Source: Equadaptatus sp045601305
Lineage (GTDB): Bacteria; Synergistota; Synergistia; Synergistales; Synergistaceae
NCBI GenBank assembly: GCA_045601305.1
Contig: JAZRZG010000057.1
Span: 1 to 25,926 of the forward strand
Reading direction: 5' to 3'
DNA: 25,926 nucleotides
The notes beneath the pieces were generated by a model. That model did not search any database and was not told where the DNA came from. It saw only the letters and a program-made list of their open reading frames with translations. Positions 1 through 6,608 of the stretch are shown in pieces. Each line of letters starts with the position of its first letter. Position 1 is the stretch's first letter. Made by a program: the position numbers and the translations under genes.

Positions 1-36
1 CTTTTCAACGCTTTGGCTGAAATTGCCGAAGGCTGA
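1..36 (+). CDS. Possible 3' end of a truncated upstream gene
   Basis: Frame 1 from the first base reads LFNALAEIAEG and then a TGA stop. This looks like the C-terminal helix of a plus-strand protein that begins outside the window. Only eleven residues are visible, so the product cannot be named and chance cannot be excluded. The hairpins at 241-294 would be a plausible terminator for it. Confidence 0.25.
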   Translation, partial: LFNALAEIAEG

Positions 37-90
37 AACTCAAAAAAGCGCTGAAAGGCTGCTGATTCAAAATTCCGAATATGTATAAAA

Positions 91-222
91 CCGCGGGGGT
101 ATAACTTCGCGGGTGTATGAATAACGGGGGTATAAGTAACGGGAAAAGATTTTTTGACCCGTATTTTTTGCTCCCGTGTTTTTTACTAACGACCAACGAC
201 TGACAACCTTTCTATACTCCCG
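91..222. repeat. 15-bp degenerate tandem repeat array A (two orientations)
   Basis: Units with a CGGG core start at 94, 110, 125 and 140, spaced 15-16 bases. The orientation then flips, and CCCG cores appear at 158, 173 and 219, the last about three periods further on. The minus-strand consensus is roughly ACACGGGAGTATAGR. Related arrays lie at 4831-4852, 5376-5430 and 6609-6715. No convincing ORF explains it. The rest of 37-240 is AT-rich and shows no gene. Confidence 0.7.
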
Positions 223-240
223 TGTTTTGTACACACTGTA

Positions 241-300
241 CCCGAAATTGTTTTCGGGCAACAAAACAACGGCTTGGGATTTTTTCCCAAGCCGCTTTTG
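241..300. terminator. Double hairpin, probable bidirectional terminator
   Basis: A first hairpin pairs CCCGAAA (241-247) with TTTCGGG (252-258). A second, stronger one pairs CGGCTTGGGA (270-279) with TCCCAAGCCG (285-294) around a five-T loop. A T-rich tail follows on both strands (CTTTTGTTT on plus, TTGTTTTGTT on minus). It would end the minus-strand secreted-protein operon whose last stop is at 354. Confidence 0.75.
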
Positions 301-353
301 TTTGACACGTTCTAAACGATTATTTTACTCTCTTCAACTTGCTTTACACATCT

Positions 354-740
354 TCACTTAGCTGGATCCCACATACTACCTGTAGATTTACCACCGTCTT
401 TGACTTCTAAGTAAATTGTTCCTATCGAACTCCTTATGTCAAACTTTTCCCATTTATCTGCCTTGGGTTCATGAAACGGAAGCAATGTATACTCTTTCCA
501 ATCGCCACCAACAATTCTGTGCTCCAACCCTTGGAATTCCAAGGTATCATTTTTCATCGCCACAATCATATAATCTTTTACCCTTCCTACCCCCTTACCA
601 ACGACGCCCTCATGTTTAACTTCGACCTTTACTGTAAAATAATTAGGATATTTTTGAAGAACTTTATAAGAAATATCCTTGGCAAAGCACGGAGTAACTA
701 CAAAAGCCAATGCTATTAGTGCAAATACTATTTTTTTCAT
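354..740 (-). CDS. Small secreted protein, paralog 1 of a tandem pair
   Basis: The 128-residue product has a clear Sec signal peptide (MKKIVFALIALAFVVTPCFA) and a mature part of about 108 residues. I do not recognise the family. It is clearly homologous to the neighbouring 778-1104 product: they share the signal peptide, SYKVLQKYP-YFTVKV, the AMKNDTL segment and LLPF-EPKADKW. Relative to that paralog it carries an insertion around GVVGKGVGRVKDY. The ATG at 740 was chosen because AGGAGG lies at the right distance upstream and the signal peptide starts there; longer in-frame extensions run into the neighbouring gene. It is probably co-transcribed with 778-1104 and last in the operon. Function is unknown, likely periplasmic or surface-exposed. 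Confidence 0.8.
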   Translation of the reverse strand: MKKIVFALIALAFVVTPCFAKDISYKVLQKYPNYFTVKVEVKHEGVVGKGVGRVKDYMIVAMKNDTLEFQGLEHRIVGGDWKEYTLLPFHEPKADKWEKFDIRSSIGTIYLEVKDGGKSTGSMWDPAK

Positions 741-777
741 AATGTTTACCTTCCTCCTGATTTTATATAACGTGGAT

Positions 778-1104
778 TTACCGGTATTTAACCCCGTATT
801 TAACTTCTGTGTAAATTCTTCCCAACTCACTCTGTACTTCAAAATTGACCCATTTATCTGCCTTGGGTTCTCGAAACGGAAGCAACACCTGCTCTCCATA
901 CGCTTCACTAATGATAGTCTGCTTCAATATTTGGTATTGCAAGGTATCATTTTTCATCGCCAAAATAAAACTCTCGGGTTGAATATGAACCTTTACCGTA
1001 AAATAATCAGGATATTTTTGAAGAACTTTATAAGACATATCCACGGCGAAACACGGAGCAACTACAAAAATCAATGCCATCAGTGCAAATATTACTTTTT
1101 TCAT
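778..1104 (-). CDS. Small secreted protein, paralog 2 of a tandem pair
   Basis: The 108-residue product starts with a Sec signal peptide (MKKVIFALMALIFVVAPCFA), followed by a small mature domain aligning along its whole length with the 354-740 product. Conserved blocks are SYKVLQKYPDYFTVKV, LAMKNDTLQ and LLPFREPKADKW. The ATG at 1104 is preceded by a purine-rich AGGAAGAAGG ribosome-binding region very like that of the paralog, so the leader was duplicated with the gene. The gap between the paralogs is only 37 bases. No family name can be given; a tandem duplication with divergence is directly visible. Confidence 0.8.
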   Translation of the reverse strand: MKKVIFALMALIFVVAPCFAVDMSYKVLQKYPDYFTVKVHIQPESFILAMKNDTLQYQILKQTIISEAYGEQVLLPFREPKADKWVNFEVQSELGRIYTEVKYGVKYR

Positions 1105-1249
1105 AATGTTCACCTTCTTCCTGCTTTATATATTGCTCTTGACAGTTTTCTGTGCATTTCAAAAACCATGATCAAACACATCTCTCCGGAAAATTAAAGA
1201 CATCACCCACCCGCCAATCACACTCTACTACAACAAACCTCCGGCAATT

Positions 1250-1289
1250 AAAAAAACAACTTAAGCAAGCGGAACATCCCGCTAAGCTT
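1250..1289 (-). terminator. Intrinsic terminator downstream of the 1294-1728 gene
   Basis: Read on the minus strand, AGCGG pairs with CCGCT around GATGTT, extended by AAGC/GCTT across a small internal loop (1263-1289). A run of seven T follows at 1250-1257. It would separate the 1294-1728 gene from the paralog pair. Confidence 0.55.
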
Positions 1290-1293
1290 CAGC

Positions 1294-1728
1294 TTACTTG
1301 TTACGTAATCTTTGCAAATCAATATAGACAGCTTTCGCAAGAAACTTCCCAGCTTGTTCTATTGTTGTTCCCTTTCGAAATCCAAGCATACCGTACTCCA
1401 ATTCCACACCATTTTTGTCATAATCGTATTCAGAAATCATAGTGGGATAAACAGTGTTCTTATATACGTTATAACCTAACGCATACACTATGTAAGATAG
1501 GTTGGTAAATTTAGGATCTCTACGTATCATCCAACGCTTCATAGAATTCGACGGAATATGCTTTATAAGTATCACATCCATTTCTCTTCCCATAAAATAA
1601 TAACTCCCATTCGCATCGCTGTAATACTTTACAGGCGCGTCATCAGCAAAGGCAGGCGTAACTGCTAAAAGGGCGATGAGCACTAAAACTGACAAAAGTT
1701 TTTTGAAATTGAATTTTTTACCTGTCAT
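1294..1728 (-). CDS. Secreted protein of unknown function with MTGK leader
   Basis: The 144-residue product has a signal peptide of about 28 residues (positive MTGKKFNFKK, hydrophobic core, TPAFA cleavage region). The mature part is rich in Tyr, Asp and Lys. I do not recognise the domain; the layout (short aromatic N-terminal strands, basic middle) loosely resembles surface-adhesin-E-like proteins such as that at 11971-12429, whose leader also begins MTGK. An ATG six bases further upstream (1734) exists, but GGAGG sits only three bases from it and nine from the chosen ATG at 1728. It lies 15 bases downstream of the nuclease-like gene and may share its transcript. Confidence 0.7.
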   Translation of the reverse strand: MTGKKFNFKKLLSVLVLIALLAVTPAFADDAPVKYYSDANGSYYFMGREMDVILIKHIPSNSMKRWMIRRDPKFTNLSYIVYALGYNVYKNTVYPTMISEYDYDKNGVELEYGMLGFRKGTTIEQAGKFLAKAVYIDLQRLRNK

Positions 1729-1743
1729 TTCCATATACCTCCG

Positions 1744-2376
1744 TTATCGTTCAATGCTGTTCCATTCAGGTTCCACAAGGTTAGGATTCGCAAAGCGTTT
1801 TGTTTCGGCGACAACATACTCCGTGTACCTTTGGAACTCTTCGCTGATTTCAGCAAGTTTGTTGATTGCAGACCAGTTAAGTCCGGTTTTAGGCGCTTCA
1901 AAGACAATTTCGCTTTTTTCCGGCGTTTCTCTATTCAGACTGATAAAGCCGAGGTTAAAAGTTTCGCACAGCTCTTTCAGGCTCGGTTTTGCTCTTTCCG
2001 TGACGCCTTCCGCAACAAGATATGAGTAGTTCGCCCAAGACGAATTGCCTGCAGCTTGTAAAACGAATTTTCTCAGGTTGCTTTGCTTGATTTTTTCAGA
2101 TTTTACTTCAAACGAGTACAATTCGCTTCTGCTGGCTCCAAGCGCTTTCATAAGTTCCTGTGTATACTCTTCCTGTTCAGCCGCAACGTCCTTAAAGCCT
2201 ACAACATCTGGATAACGCCATTCATTTTCGCCCCCAACACCACAGTTTCCGCCTTGCACCATGACTGTCAGCGTCTTGATACCGATACTTCCGCAAAATT
2301 GAGCAAGCTTTGGATATAGGTCTGCTTCTTTTTCCAATTTTTCTTCTGCCTGTACTGTTTCTTTTGTCTTTGCCAT
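1744..2376 (-). CDS. Stand-alone PD-(D/E)XK nuclease-like protein (COG2958 C-terminal type)
   Basis: The 210-residue product shows the signature of a restriction-endonuclease-like fold: YPD at residues 55-57 (Asp57), then SFEVK at 88-92 (Glu90, Lys92), then QAAGNSSWANYSYLVA from 107. This order, and the later FNLGFISLN, resembles the C-terminal half of COG2958-type proteins. In those an N-terminal HARE winged helix precedes the nuclease-like domain; that part is missing here and is replaced by about 25 charged residues. The ATG at 2376 has GAGGAG seven bases upstream; a longer reading needs a TTG start at 2472. A divergent XRE regulator lies on the other side of a shared promoter region. DNA binding or cleavage is inferred from family only; it could be a defence or stress factor. 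Confidence 0.7.
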   Translation of the reverse strand: MAKTKETVQAEEKLEKEADLYPKLAQFCGSIGIKTLTVMVQGGNCGVGGENEWRYPDVVGFKDVAAEQEEYTQELMKALGASRSELYSFEVKSEKIKQSNLRKFVLQAAGNSSWANYSYLVAEGVTERAKPSLKELCETFNLGFISLNRETPEKSEIVFEAPKTGLNWSAINKLAEISEEFQRYTEYVVAETKRFANPNLVEPEWNSIER

Positions 2377-2455
2377 TGAGCCATCTCCTCTATATAATTT
2401 TTGCTGCGTATTACCTATATCTGTTCGCCGCGAAGCAGTGTTTTTCTCTGCCTCG

Positions 2456-2472
2456 TTGTCTATGATAGACAA
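2456..2472. repeat. Perfect palindrome, possible operator
   Basis: TTGTCTA and TAGACAA flank a three-base centre. The right half, GATAGACAATT, recurs at the left arm of the inverted repeat in front of the WYL regulator (13656-13666). It lies in the predicted leader of the nuclease-like gene. Confidence 0.45.
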
Positions 2473-2615
2473 TTTCTTTTGTCTTTGTTATAACTCGCAG
2501 TCCAAACTTTAATCCGTTCACTCATACAGAACACAACTACACTTATAAAAAAGTACATACCAACTCAATACTACTGAACGTTGTTTTATTACACTATTGG
2601 TTGTTGATAAACGAA

Positions 2616-2643
2616 ATAATAACACATATAATTGAAAAGTCAA
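2616..2643 (-). promoter_or_regulatory. Promoter of the nuclease-like gene
   Basis: On the minus strand TTGACT (2638-2643) and TATTAT (2616-2621) are separated by 16 bases. It faces the gene at 1744-2376. The -35 abuts the opposing promoter, and the palindrome CAATATTG (2641-2648) spans the junction, a natural place for the divergent XRE repressor to bind. Confidence 0.5.
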
Positions 2644-2645
2644 TA

Positions 2646-2673
2646 TTGTCAGTTGATTGAATTTTGCTAAATT
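2646..2673 (+). promoter_or_regulatory. Candidate promoter of the XRE regulator
   Basis: TTGTCA (2646-2651) is followed after 16 bases by TAAATT (2668-2673), 38 bases before the start codon at 2712. The match is moderate. The -35 boxes of both divergent promoters nearly touch. Confidence 0.35.
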
Positions 2674-2711
2674 AAAATTTATCATTATTTCAGTTAGCGG
2701 AGGTAATATCA

Positions 2712-3068
2712 ATGCTCGGCGAAAGAATACGGCATTACAGACTGTTAAAGGGAATGAAGCAAAATGAACTGGCAGAGAAGCTTTTTATTTCTACCAGTTA
2801 TATTTCTGCACTGGAAACGAATAAACAGCTTCCCGCTCTTTCAATAGTTCTAAAATTGTTTGATTTACTTGATTGCTCTCCGAACGATTTGTTTGAATAT
2901 CACGGCAAAAAGGATGATACCGGCAATATCAGCGATTATAAAAATCCTGACGGCACTATTTCTGAAACGGTAAAGTTAATGGAAGGAATGTCGCCTGAAG
3001 CAAAATTTAAGGTTTTCTCCTGCGCGCAAGACCAGGCGTTCATTTCAAAGGTTAAATCCGCAAAATAA
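2712..3068 (+). CDS. XRE-family helix-turn-helix regulator
   Basis: The 118-residue product has a Cro/C1-type helix-turn-helix over residues 4-60: LGERIRHYRLLKGMKQNELA, then SYISALETNKQLPALSIVLKL in classic register, ending LFDLLDCSPNDLF. The C-terminal half is short and charged and may mediate dimerisation. A GGAGG lies eight bases upstream of the ATG. It is transcribed divergently from the PD-(D/E)XK-like gene with promoters back to back, so it likely represses itself and that gene; this is inference from layout. An intrinsic terminator follows immediately. Confidence 0.9.
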   Translation: MLGERIRHYRLLKGMKQNELAEKLFISTSYISALETNKQLPALSIVLKLFDLLDCSPNDLFEYHGKKDDTGNISDYKNPDGTISETVKLMEGMSPEAKFKVFSCAQDQAFISKVKSAK

Positions 3069-3093
3069 ACTCCGCTTTGTCAGCGGAGTTTTT
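3069..3093 (+). terminator. Intrinsic terminator of the XRE gene
   Basis: ACTCCGCT (3069-3076) pairs with AGCGGAGT (3082-3089) around TTGTC, followed by further T residues. It begins directly after the stop codon. Confidence 0.85.
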
Positions 3094-3142
3094 ATATTCT
3101 GCCATATAGACTCTGTCATACCGACACATTGCAAATTCTCCG

Positions 3143-3169
3143 TTGACTTTGGCAAAAGTATGTTATAAT
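3143..3169 (+). promoter_or_regulatory. Promoter of tRNA-Leu
   Basis: TTGACT (3143-3148) and a perfect TATAAT (3164-3169), spacing 15 bases (16 if GTTGAC is used), end 11 bases before the mature tRNA 5' end. A short leader is typical of a stand-alone tRNA gene. Confidence 0.75.
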
Positions 3170-3180
3170 ACTTTGCGTAC

Positions 3181-3267
3181 GTCAGGGTGGCGGAACTGGT
3201 AGACGCGCTAGATTCAGGATCTAGTGAGCAATAGCTCTTAGGGGTTCAATTCCCCTCCTTGACACCA
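3181..3267 (+). tRNA. tRNA-Leu (anticodon CAG)
   Basis: This is an 87-base tRNA with encoded CCA. The acceptor stem pairs GTCAGGG with CCTTGAC, with one G-U pair. The D arm contains AACTGGTAGACGC. The anticodon stem CTAGA/TCTAG encloses TTCAGGA, giving anticodon CAG for CUG leucine codons. A long variable arm (TGAGCAATAGCTCTTA) is the class II feature expected for leucine. The T arm is GGGGTTCAATTCCCC. It has its own promoter and terminator, so it is a single-gene transcription unit. Confidence 0.97.
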
Positions 3268-3276
3268 TTTGACTGT

Positions 3277-3308
3277 AAAATCTCCCCAAGCGGGGAGATT
3301 TTGTTTTT
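3277..3308 (+). terminator. Strong intrinsic terminator of tRNA-Leu
   Basis: AAAATCTCCCC (3277-3287) pairs perfectly with GGGGAGATTTT (3292-3302) around a four-base loop, followed by GTTTTTG. Confidence 0.9.
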
Positions 3309-3461
3309 GTTTATATCCGCGGCAGTTTCATGCGGCTTGTTCCGTTGTTATTCGCTCACTGTTTTAATGTTGTCATACCATCTTGACACAAGCAAAATTA
3401 AGATAATATATAACCATACTTTAATAATATCTTAAAAATGTACCCGATTTTGAGATTTTGT

Positions 3462-4805
3462 TTATCTGTTTACGAATATCGCAAGCAGGTCGCGCAACGA
3501 GGCAACTCTTATCGCTTCGATCGGATATTCTTCTTTCGGCGTGCGTTTGCTGATTACTGCGCGTTTGAAACCTATGCGCGCCGCTTCTTTCAGTCTCATT
3601 CTTGTCCGCGCCGCCGGTCGCACTTCTCCTGCAAGCCCGACTTCTCCTATAAAGCATACGTCGGGCGGCAGCGGTACGTCGCGCAGCGCAGAGGCAAGCG
3701 AGGCGCAAATCGCAAGGTCAGCGGCAGGGTCTTTGAGATTAAGTCCCGCGGCAACGTTGAGATATACGTCATTGTTGCGTGAGGCAACTCCGCAGCGGCG
3801 TTCAAGCACGGCAAGCAGCAGCTGAAGTCTGTTGAGTTCTATGCCGCGCGCCGTTCTTCTCGGATATGGAAACGGCGTCATTGAAGCAAGCGCCTGTATT
3901 TCCGCGGCTATTGAACGGCTGCCTTCAAGCGACATCGCAATGGCAACGCCGGAATTTCCAAGGTCGTTGCCGTTCCAGTAGAGTTTGCTCGGGTCTGAAA
4001 CAGCGCACAGCCCTTTGTCGGTCATTTCAAATATACCGAGTTCCTCCGTGCTGCCGTAGCGGTTTTTCTCGGCTCTCAGCAGTCTGTTCGGCGAGTCGTT
4101 TTCTCCTGTAAAGAGCAGCACAACGTCAACCTGATGTTCGAGCAGCTTAGGACCTGCTATCTGCCCCGATTTTGTGATGTGTCCTACAAGCACTGTCGGA
4201 ATATCGTTCCCTTTTGCCATGTCAACGCACATTTGGGCAACCTGTTTTACCTGCGATGGTGAGCCTGCCCAGCCGTTTTCGTCATCTGTTCTGAACGCCT
4301 GAACGGAGTCAACAACGACAAAATCGTAATCTTTTGCCGCTTCAAGAGCTGCCGGAAGGTCATTTTCGCAGAGTAAATCAAGCCCGTCTGTCATAAGTCC
4401 GAGGCGTCTGCCGCGAAGCGCAATCTGTCCGGAAGACTCTTCGCCGGAGATGTACAGCACGGATTTTCCGCTTTCTGCCATCGCAGAGCAGACTTGCAGA
4501 AGAAGCGTGGATTTTCCAACTCCCGGCTCTCCGCTTATTAAGGTAACTCCGCCTGAAATCCAGCCGCCGCCGAGAACTCTGTCAAGTTCCGCTATGCCTG
4601 ACGGTATTCTTGTCTGTTCTTCTGCGTCAAGTCCGCGGATAGGCTTTGCCGCACGAACTGCGGTAACCTTTCCTTGTTTGCTGACAGGAACAGGGCTGTC
4701 CTCTTCCATGCTTCCCCACGCGCCGCATTTCGGGCATTTGCCCACCATGGTCAGGCTTGTAAAGCCGCATTCCGAACATTTGTATTTTGAAATCTCTTTT
4801 ACCAT
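3462..4805 (-). CDS. radA: DNA repair protein RadA
   Basis: RadA is a RecA-like ATPase that promotes branch migration during homologous recombination. The 447-residue product has the full family layout. An N-terminal zinc finger uses Cys10, Cys13, Cys24 and Cys27. The Walker A motif GEPGVGKST is at 92-100, and Walker B VVVDS at 163-167. The RadA motif at 247-251 reads KNRYG instead of the usual KNRFG, a conservative change. A Lon-protease-like C-terminal domain follows, and total length is normal. A weak GGAG lies ten bases before the ATG. The gene stands alone: the space upstream carries repeat array B, and no strong terminator is seen downstream, only an AT-rich inverted repeat near 3400-3435. 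Confidence 0.97.
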   Translation of the reverse strand: MVKEISKYKCSECGFTSLTMVGKCPKCGAWGSMEEDSPVPVSKQGKVTAVRAAKPIRGLDAEEQTRIPSGIAELDRVLGGGWISGGVTLISGEPGVGKSTLLLQVCSAMAESGKSVLYISGEESSGQIALRGRRLGLMTDGLDLLCENDLPAALEAAKDYDFVVVDSVQAFRTDDENGWAGSPSQVKQVAQMCVDMAKGNDIPTVLVGHITKSGQIAGPKLLEHQVDVVLLFTGENDSPNRLLRAEKNRYGSTEELGIFEMTDKGLCAVSDPSKLYWNGNDLGNSGVAIAMSLEGSRSIAAEIQALASMTPFPYPRRTARGIELNRLQLLLAVLERRCGVASRNNDVYLNVAAGLNLKDPAADLAICASLASALRDVPLPPDVCFIGEVGLAGEVRPAARTRMRLKEAARIGFKRAVISKRTPKEEYPIEAIRVASLRDLLAIFVNR

Positions 4806-4830
4806 TCGCTTTCAGCTCCATTATATAAAA

Positions 4831-4852
4831 TCCGGGGGTACAAAACACGGGA
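4831..4852 (-). repeat. 15-bp repeat array B (two units)
   Basis: CGGGGG at 4833 and CGGGA at 4848 are exactly 15 bases apart, in the CGGG orientation, within TCCGGGGGTACAAAACACGG. It lies between radA and the four-helix-bundle gene, opposite in orientation to array C on the other side of that gene. Confidence 0.5.
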
Positions 4853-4914
4853 AATTCAAAATCTATACAATACAATAAATTTCTGTTCGGAGAAAATTAT
4901 TTTCACTATTTATA

Positions 4915-5292
4915 TTACACCGTATTTGGGTTTGTTTTTTCTTCAAGAACCTTTATCCGCCTGTTAAGCATCCTGCCAATATCCGCAGTGAGAAACATTG
5001 CCTTGCGCAGAGTTTCTTCTCTGCCGAATGTGTTGGCAGCACACAATCCGAGCTGCGTCTGTGTTTCGCTTAAAGACCCCTTGGCAACGGAAAGAAAATA
5101 AATATATTCTTTCGTAGATTTTCTTCCGTGTCCTTCTGCAATATTTGACGGTATTGATTCAGCTGCCCTGTGCAGCTGGTCTGAAAGTGAACGACTGCTG
5201 TACGGAATTTGCCCGGCAATCTCCGATACAAGTCTGCACAGCTCCATACTCTTTTTCCACACATCTAAATCCATATATGATTTTATCGGCAT
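4915..5292 (-). CDS. Four-helix-bundle protein (S23 / IVS-encoded type)
   Basis: The 125-residue product matches the small helical family often annotated as four helix bundle protein or 23S rRNA intervening-sequence protein. The N-terminal YMDLDVWKKSMEL, the signature SIPSNIAEGHGR (around 46-57), the EYIYFLSVAKGSLSET stretch and a helical C terminus all fit. AAGGA lies seven bases upstream of the ATG. The molecular role of the family is not established. Members occur both inside rRNA intervening sequences and as isolated genes in accessory positions. Here the gene sits alone between inverted copies of the 15-bp repeat (arrays B and C), so it may have arrived as a cassette; this is inference. 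Confidence 0.9.
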   Translation of the reverse strand: MPIKSYMDLDVWKKSMELCRLVSEIAGQIPYSSRSLSDQLHRAAESIPSNIAEGHGRKSTKEYIYFLSVAKGSLSETQTQLGLCAANTFGREETLRKAMFLTADIGRMLNRRIKVLEEKTNPNTV

Positions 5293-5375
5293 AATATATC
5301 CTTCAACTGTTATATTAACACTTGGAATATTTATTTTACCCCTGTGTATTCTTCTCCATTATCCTGCCCTGCTCC

Positions 5376-5430
5376 ATACTCCCGTATCTCATACTCCCGT
5401 CTTCTATACCCCCGTGTCCTATACTCCCGT
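5376..5430 (+). repeat. 15-bp repeat array C (four exact-period units)
   Basis: CCCG cores start at 5381, 5396, 5411 and 5426, exactly 15 bases apart, each preceded by ATACT or ATACC; for example ATACTCCCGTATCTC and ATACTCCCGTGTCTT. A weaker unit lies near 5367. The array runs to within eight bases of the stop codon (5436-5438) of the minus-strand kinase-family gene. Confidence 0.8.
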
Positions 5431-5435
5431 GTCTT

Positions 5436-5927
5436 TTATCTTTTGTAGCCGATTATTTCCCTGAGCAGATATTTTCTGCTTTTCTGGTCTTCTTCGGTTT
5501 CTACGCCTTTTGTCGCAAAACCGTCGATTACGCCGATTACGCCGCGTCCCTGCTCTGTTTCGGCAACAAGCAGCTGCAGCGGATTGGCTGTCGCGCAGAA
5601 CACTCTGCAAACTTCCTGAACTTCCTTGATACGATTGAGAACATTAATCGGATATCCGTTGCGAATAACAACCGTAAATGTGTGTCCTGCGTTGATTTTC
5701 CGCGCATTGGCGATTGCCGCCTGAATGAGGTCTTCTCTGTTTCCGTCGTGACGGATAAGGCAGGCGTCAGACGCTTCGCAGAAAGCAATTCCAAATTCAA
5801 GGCTCGGCGATGAGGTGACAAGCGCCTCGTAAATGTCTTCCACCGTTTTGATGAAATGGCTCTGACCGATGATGACGTTGCAGTTTTCAGGTATTTCAAT
5901 CTGCTGAATATCAATTTTGTAATCCAT
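5436..5927 (-). CDS. Adenosine-specific kinase family protein (DUF355)
   Basis: The 163-residue product matches the COG1839/DUF355 family, annotated as adenosine-specific kinase. Recognisable blocks are NVIIGQSHFIKTVEDIYEAL, SLEFGIAFCEASDACLIRHD, AGHTFTVVIRNGYPINVLN, RVFCATANPLQLLVAET and GRGVIGVIDG. It is a cytosolic single-domain protein of usual length with no signal peptide. The ATG at 5927 is preceded by GGGAG at eight bases; longer in-frame starts lack a good site. Biochemical evidence for the family is thin, so the activity is taken from annotation. Array C follows the stop codon directly and no ordinary terminator is visible there. Confidence 0.85.
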   Translation of the reverse strand: MDYKIDIQQIEIPENCNVIIGQSHFIKTVEDIYEALVTSSPSLEFGIAFCEASDACLIRHDGNREDLIQAAIANARKINAGHTFTVVIRNGYPINVLNRIKEVQEVCRVFCATANPLQLLVAETEQGRGVIGVIDGFATKGVETEEDQKSRKYLLREIIGYKR

Positions 5928-6048
5928 GACGAAGTCTCCCTTCAGATATTTTCTGACAGCGCTATTATAAATCATTCGCGGCAAAACAGAAACAAAAAAG
6001 CTCTGCCGAAGCAAAGCCTTTTAATTTCCTGCGTAAAGCGCCGCCTGT

Positions 6049-6471
6049 TTATTTCTTGAGAGCAGCGATAACGTCTGACGTAATGTCGATACCGCCTGCA
6101 AATGTCGCGTCTTTTTCAACTACGACAGTAATTTTCTTTGACTGTGCAACTTTGCGGATGGCAAGGTCAACGTCTTTGAGCAGCGGAGCCATGAGCGCTT
6201 TCTGCTCTTTTGCAAGTTCCTGCTGCTTCTTTTGGATTGCTTCGTACTTTTTCTGGTCGCTTGCCGCCTGATTGAACGCTGCTTCAGCTTCTTTTTTCTT
6301 TTTCTGGTCGGCTGCTTTCATCTGTGACTGAACGCTGCTGAATTTCGGATGGCTGGCGACACAGCGCTGAAATTCAACCACACCGATTGTATCGTCAGCC
6401 GCGAATGCCGCCGCTGAAGCACAAATCGTGAAAAGTGACACAAAGATAAGTGCTGCTGCTATCTTTTTCAT
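6049..6471 (-). CDS. OmpH/Skp-like periplasmic chaperone
   Basis: Skp/OmpH proteins hold unfolded outer-membrane proteins in the periplasm. This 140-residue product has a signal peptide (about 1-24, ending AAAFA). The short N-terminal strand IGVVEFQRCVASHPKF is followed by a long charged coiled coil rich in Lys, Glu, Gln and Ala (about 45-105). The C-terminal KITVVVEKDATFAGGIDIT returns to the body strand. This is the standard Skp arrangement at normal size. GGGAGGAG lies eight bases upstream of the ATG and a good promoter at 6530-6558. Unlike many genomes, it is not next to bamA, lpxD or fabZ here. Confidence 0.9.
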   Translation of the reverse strand: MKKIAAALIFVSLFTICASAAAFAADDTIGVVEFQRCVASHPKFSSVQSQMKAADQKKKKEAEAAFNQAASDQKKYEAIQKKQQELAKEQKALMAPLLKDVDLAIRKVAQSKKITVVVEKDATFAGGIDITSDVIAALKK

Positions 6472-6529
6472 ATCCCTAACTCCTCCCGGAATGAATTAAC
6501 ATAGAACGAGATTTCTCTCAACGGGGATA

Positions 6530-6558
6530 ATCATACGCTTTTTTCTGCCAAAAGTCCA
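6530..6558 (-). promoter_or_regulatory. Promoter of the OmpH-like gene
   Basis: On the minus strand TGGACT (6553-6558) and TATGAT (6530-6535) are 17 bases apart, giving a leader of about 50 bases before the ATG at 6471. Confidence 0.6.
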
Positions 6559-6608
6559 CGTAAAATTACTGATTTGCAAAAAAAAGAAATGTTTCCGTAT
6601 TTACAAAA

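Larger units (their letters stand above)
2377..2711. other. AT-rich divergent intergenic region
   Basis: No gene is seen in these 335 bases. The region holds back-to-back promoter candidates (2616-2643 minus, 2646-2673 plus) and a perfect inverted repeat at 2456-2472. The predicted leader of the nuclease-like gene would be about 230 bases long, which leaves room for leader regulation. The centre is markedly richer in A+T than the flanking genes. Confidence 0.5.

Noticed and set aside
91..222. CRISPR array
   Set aside because: The period is 15 bases with degenerate units and both orientations. There are no unique spacers of 30-40 bases and no cas genes.
5..264. Overlapping frames with five-residue periodic protein sequence
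   Set aside because: The periodicity is the 15-bp DNA repeat read in frame; starts lack ribosome sites and the frames cross a region that looks intergenic.
1105..1204. Short minus-strand frame of about 23 codons before the second secreted paralog
   Set aside because: The purine-rich stretch abuts its ATG with no spacing, and its 3' part is the ribosome-binding region of the next gene.
3383..3406. TTGACA at 3383-3388 followed by AT-rich TATATA-like boxes, a plus-strand promoter candidate
   Set aside because: It points into the 3' end of radA on the antisense strand, and no plus-strand gene follows. Without expression data it is most likely chance in AT-rich DNA.
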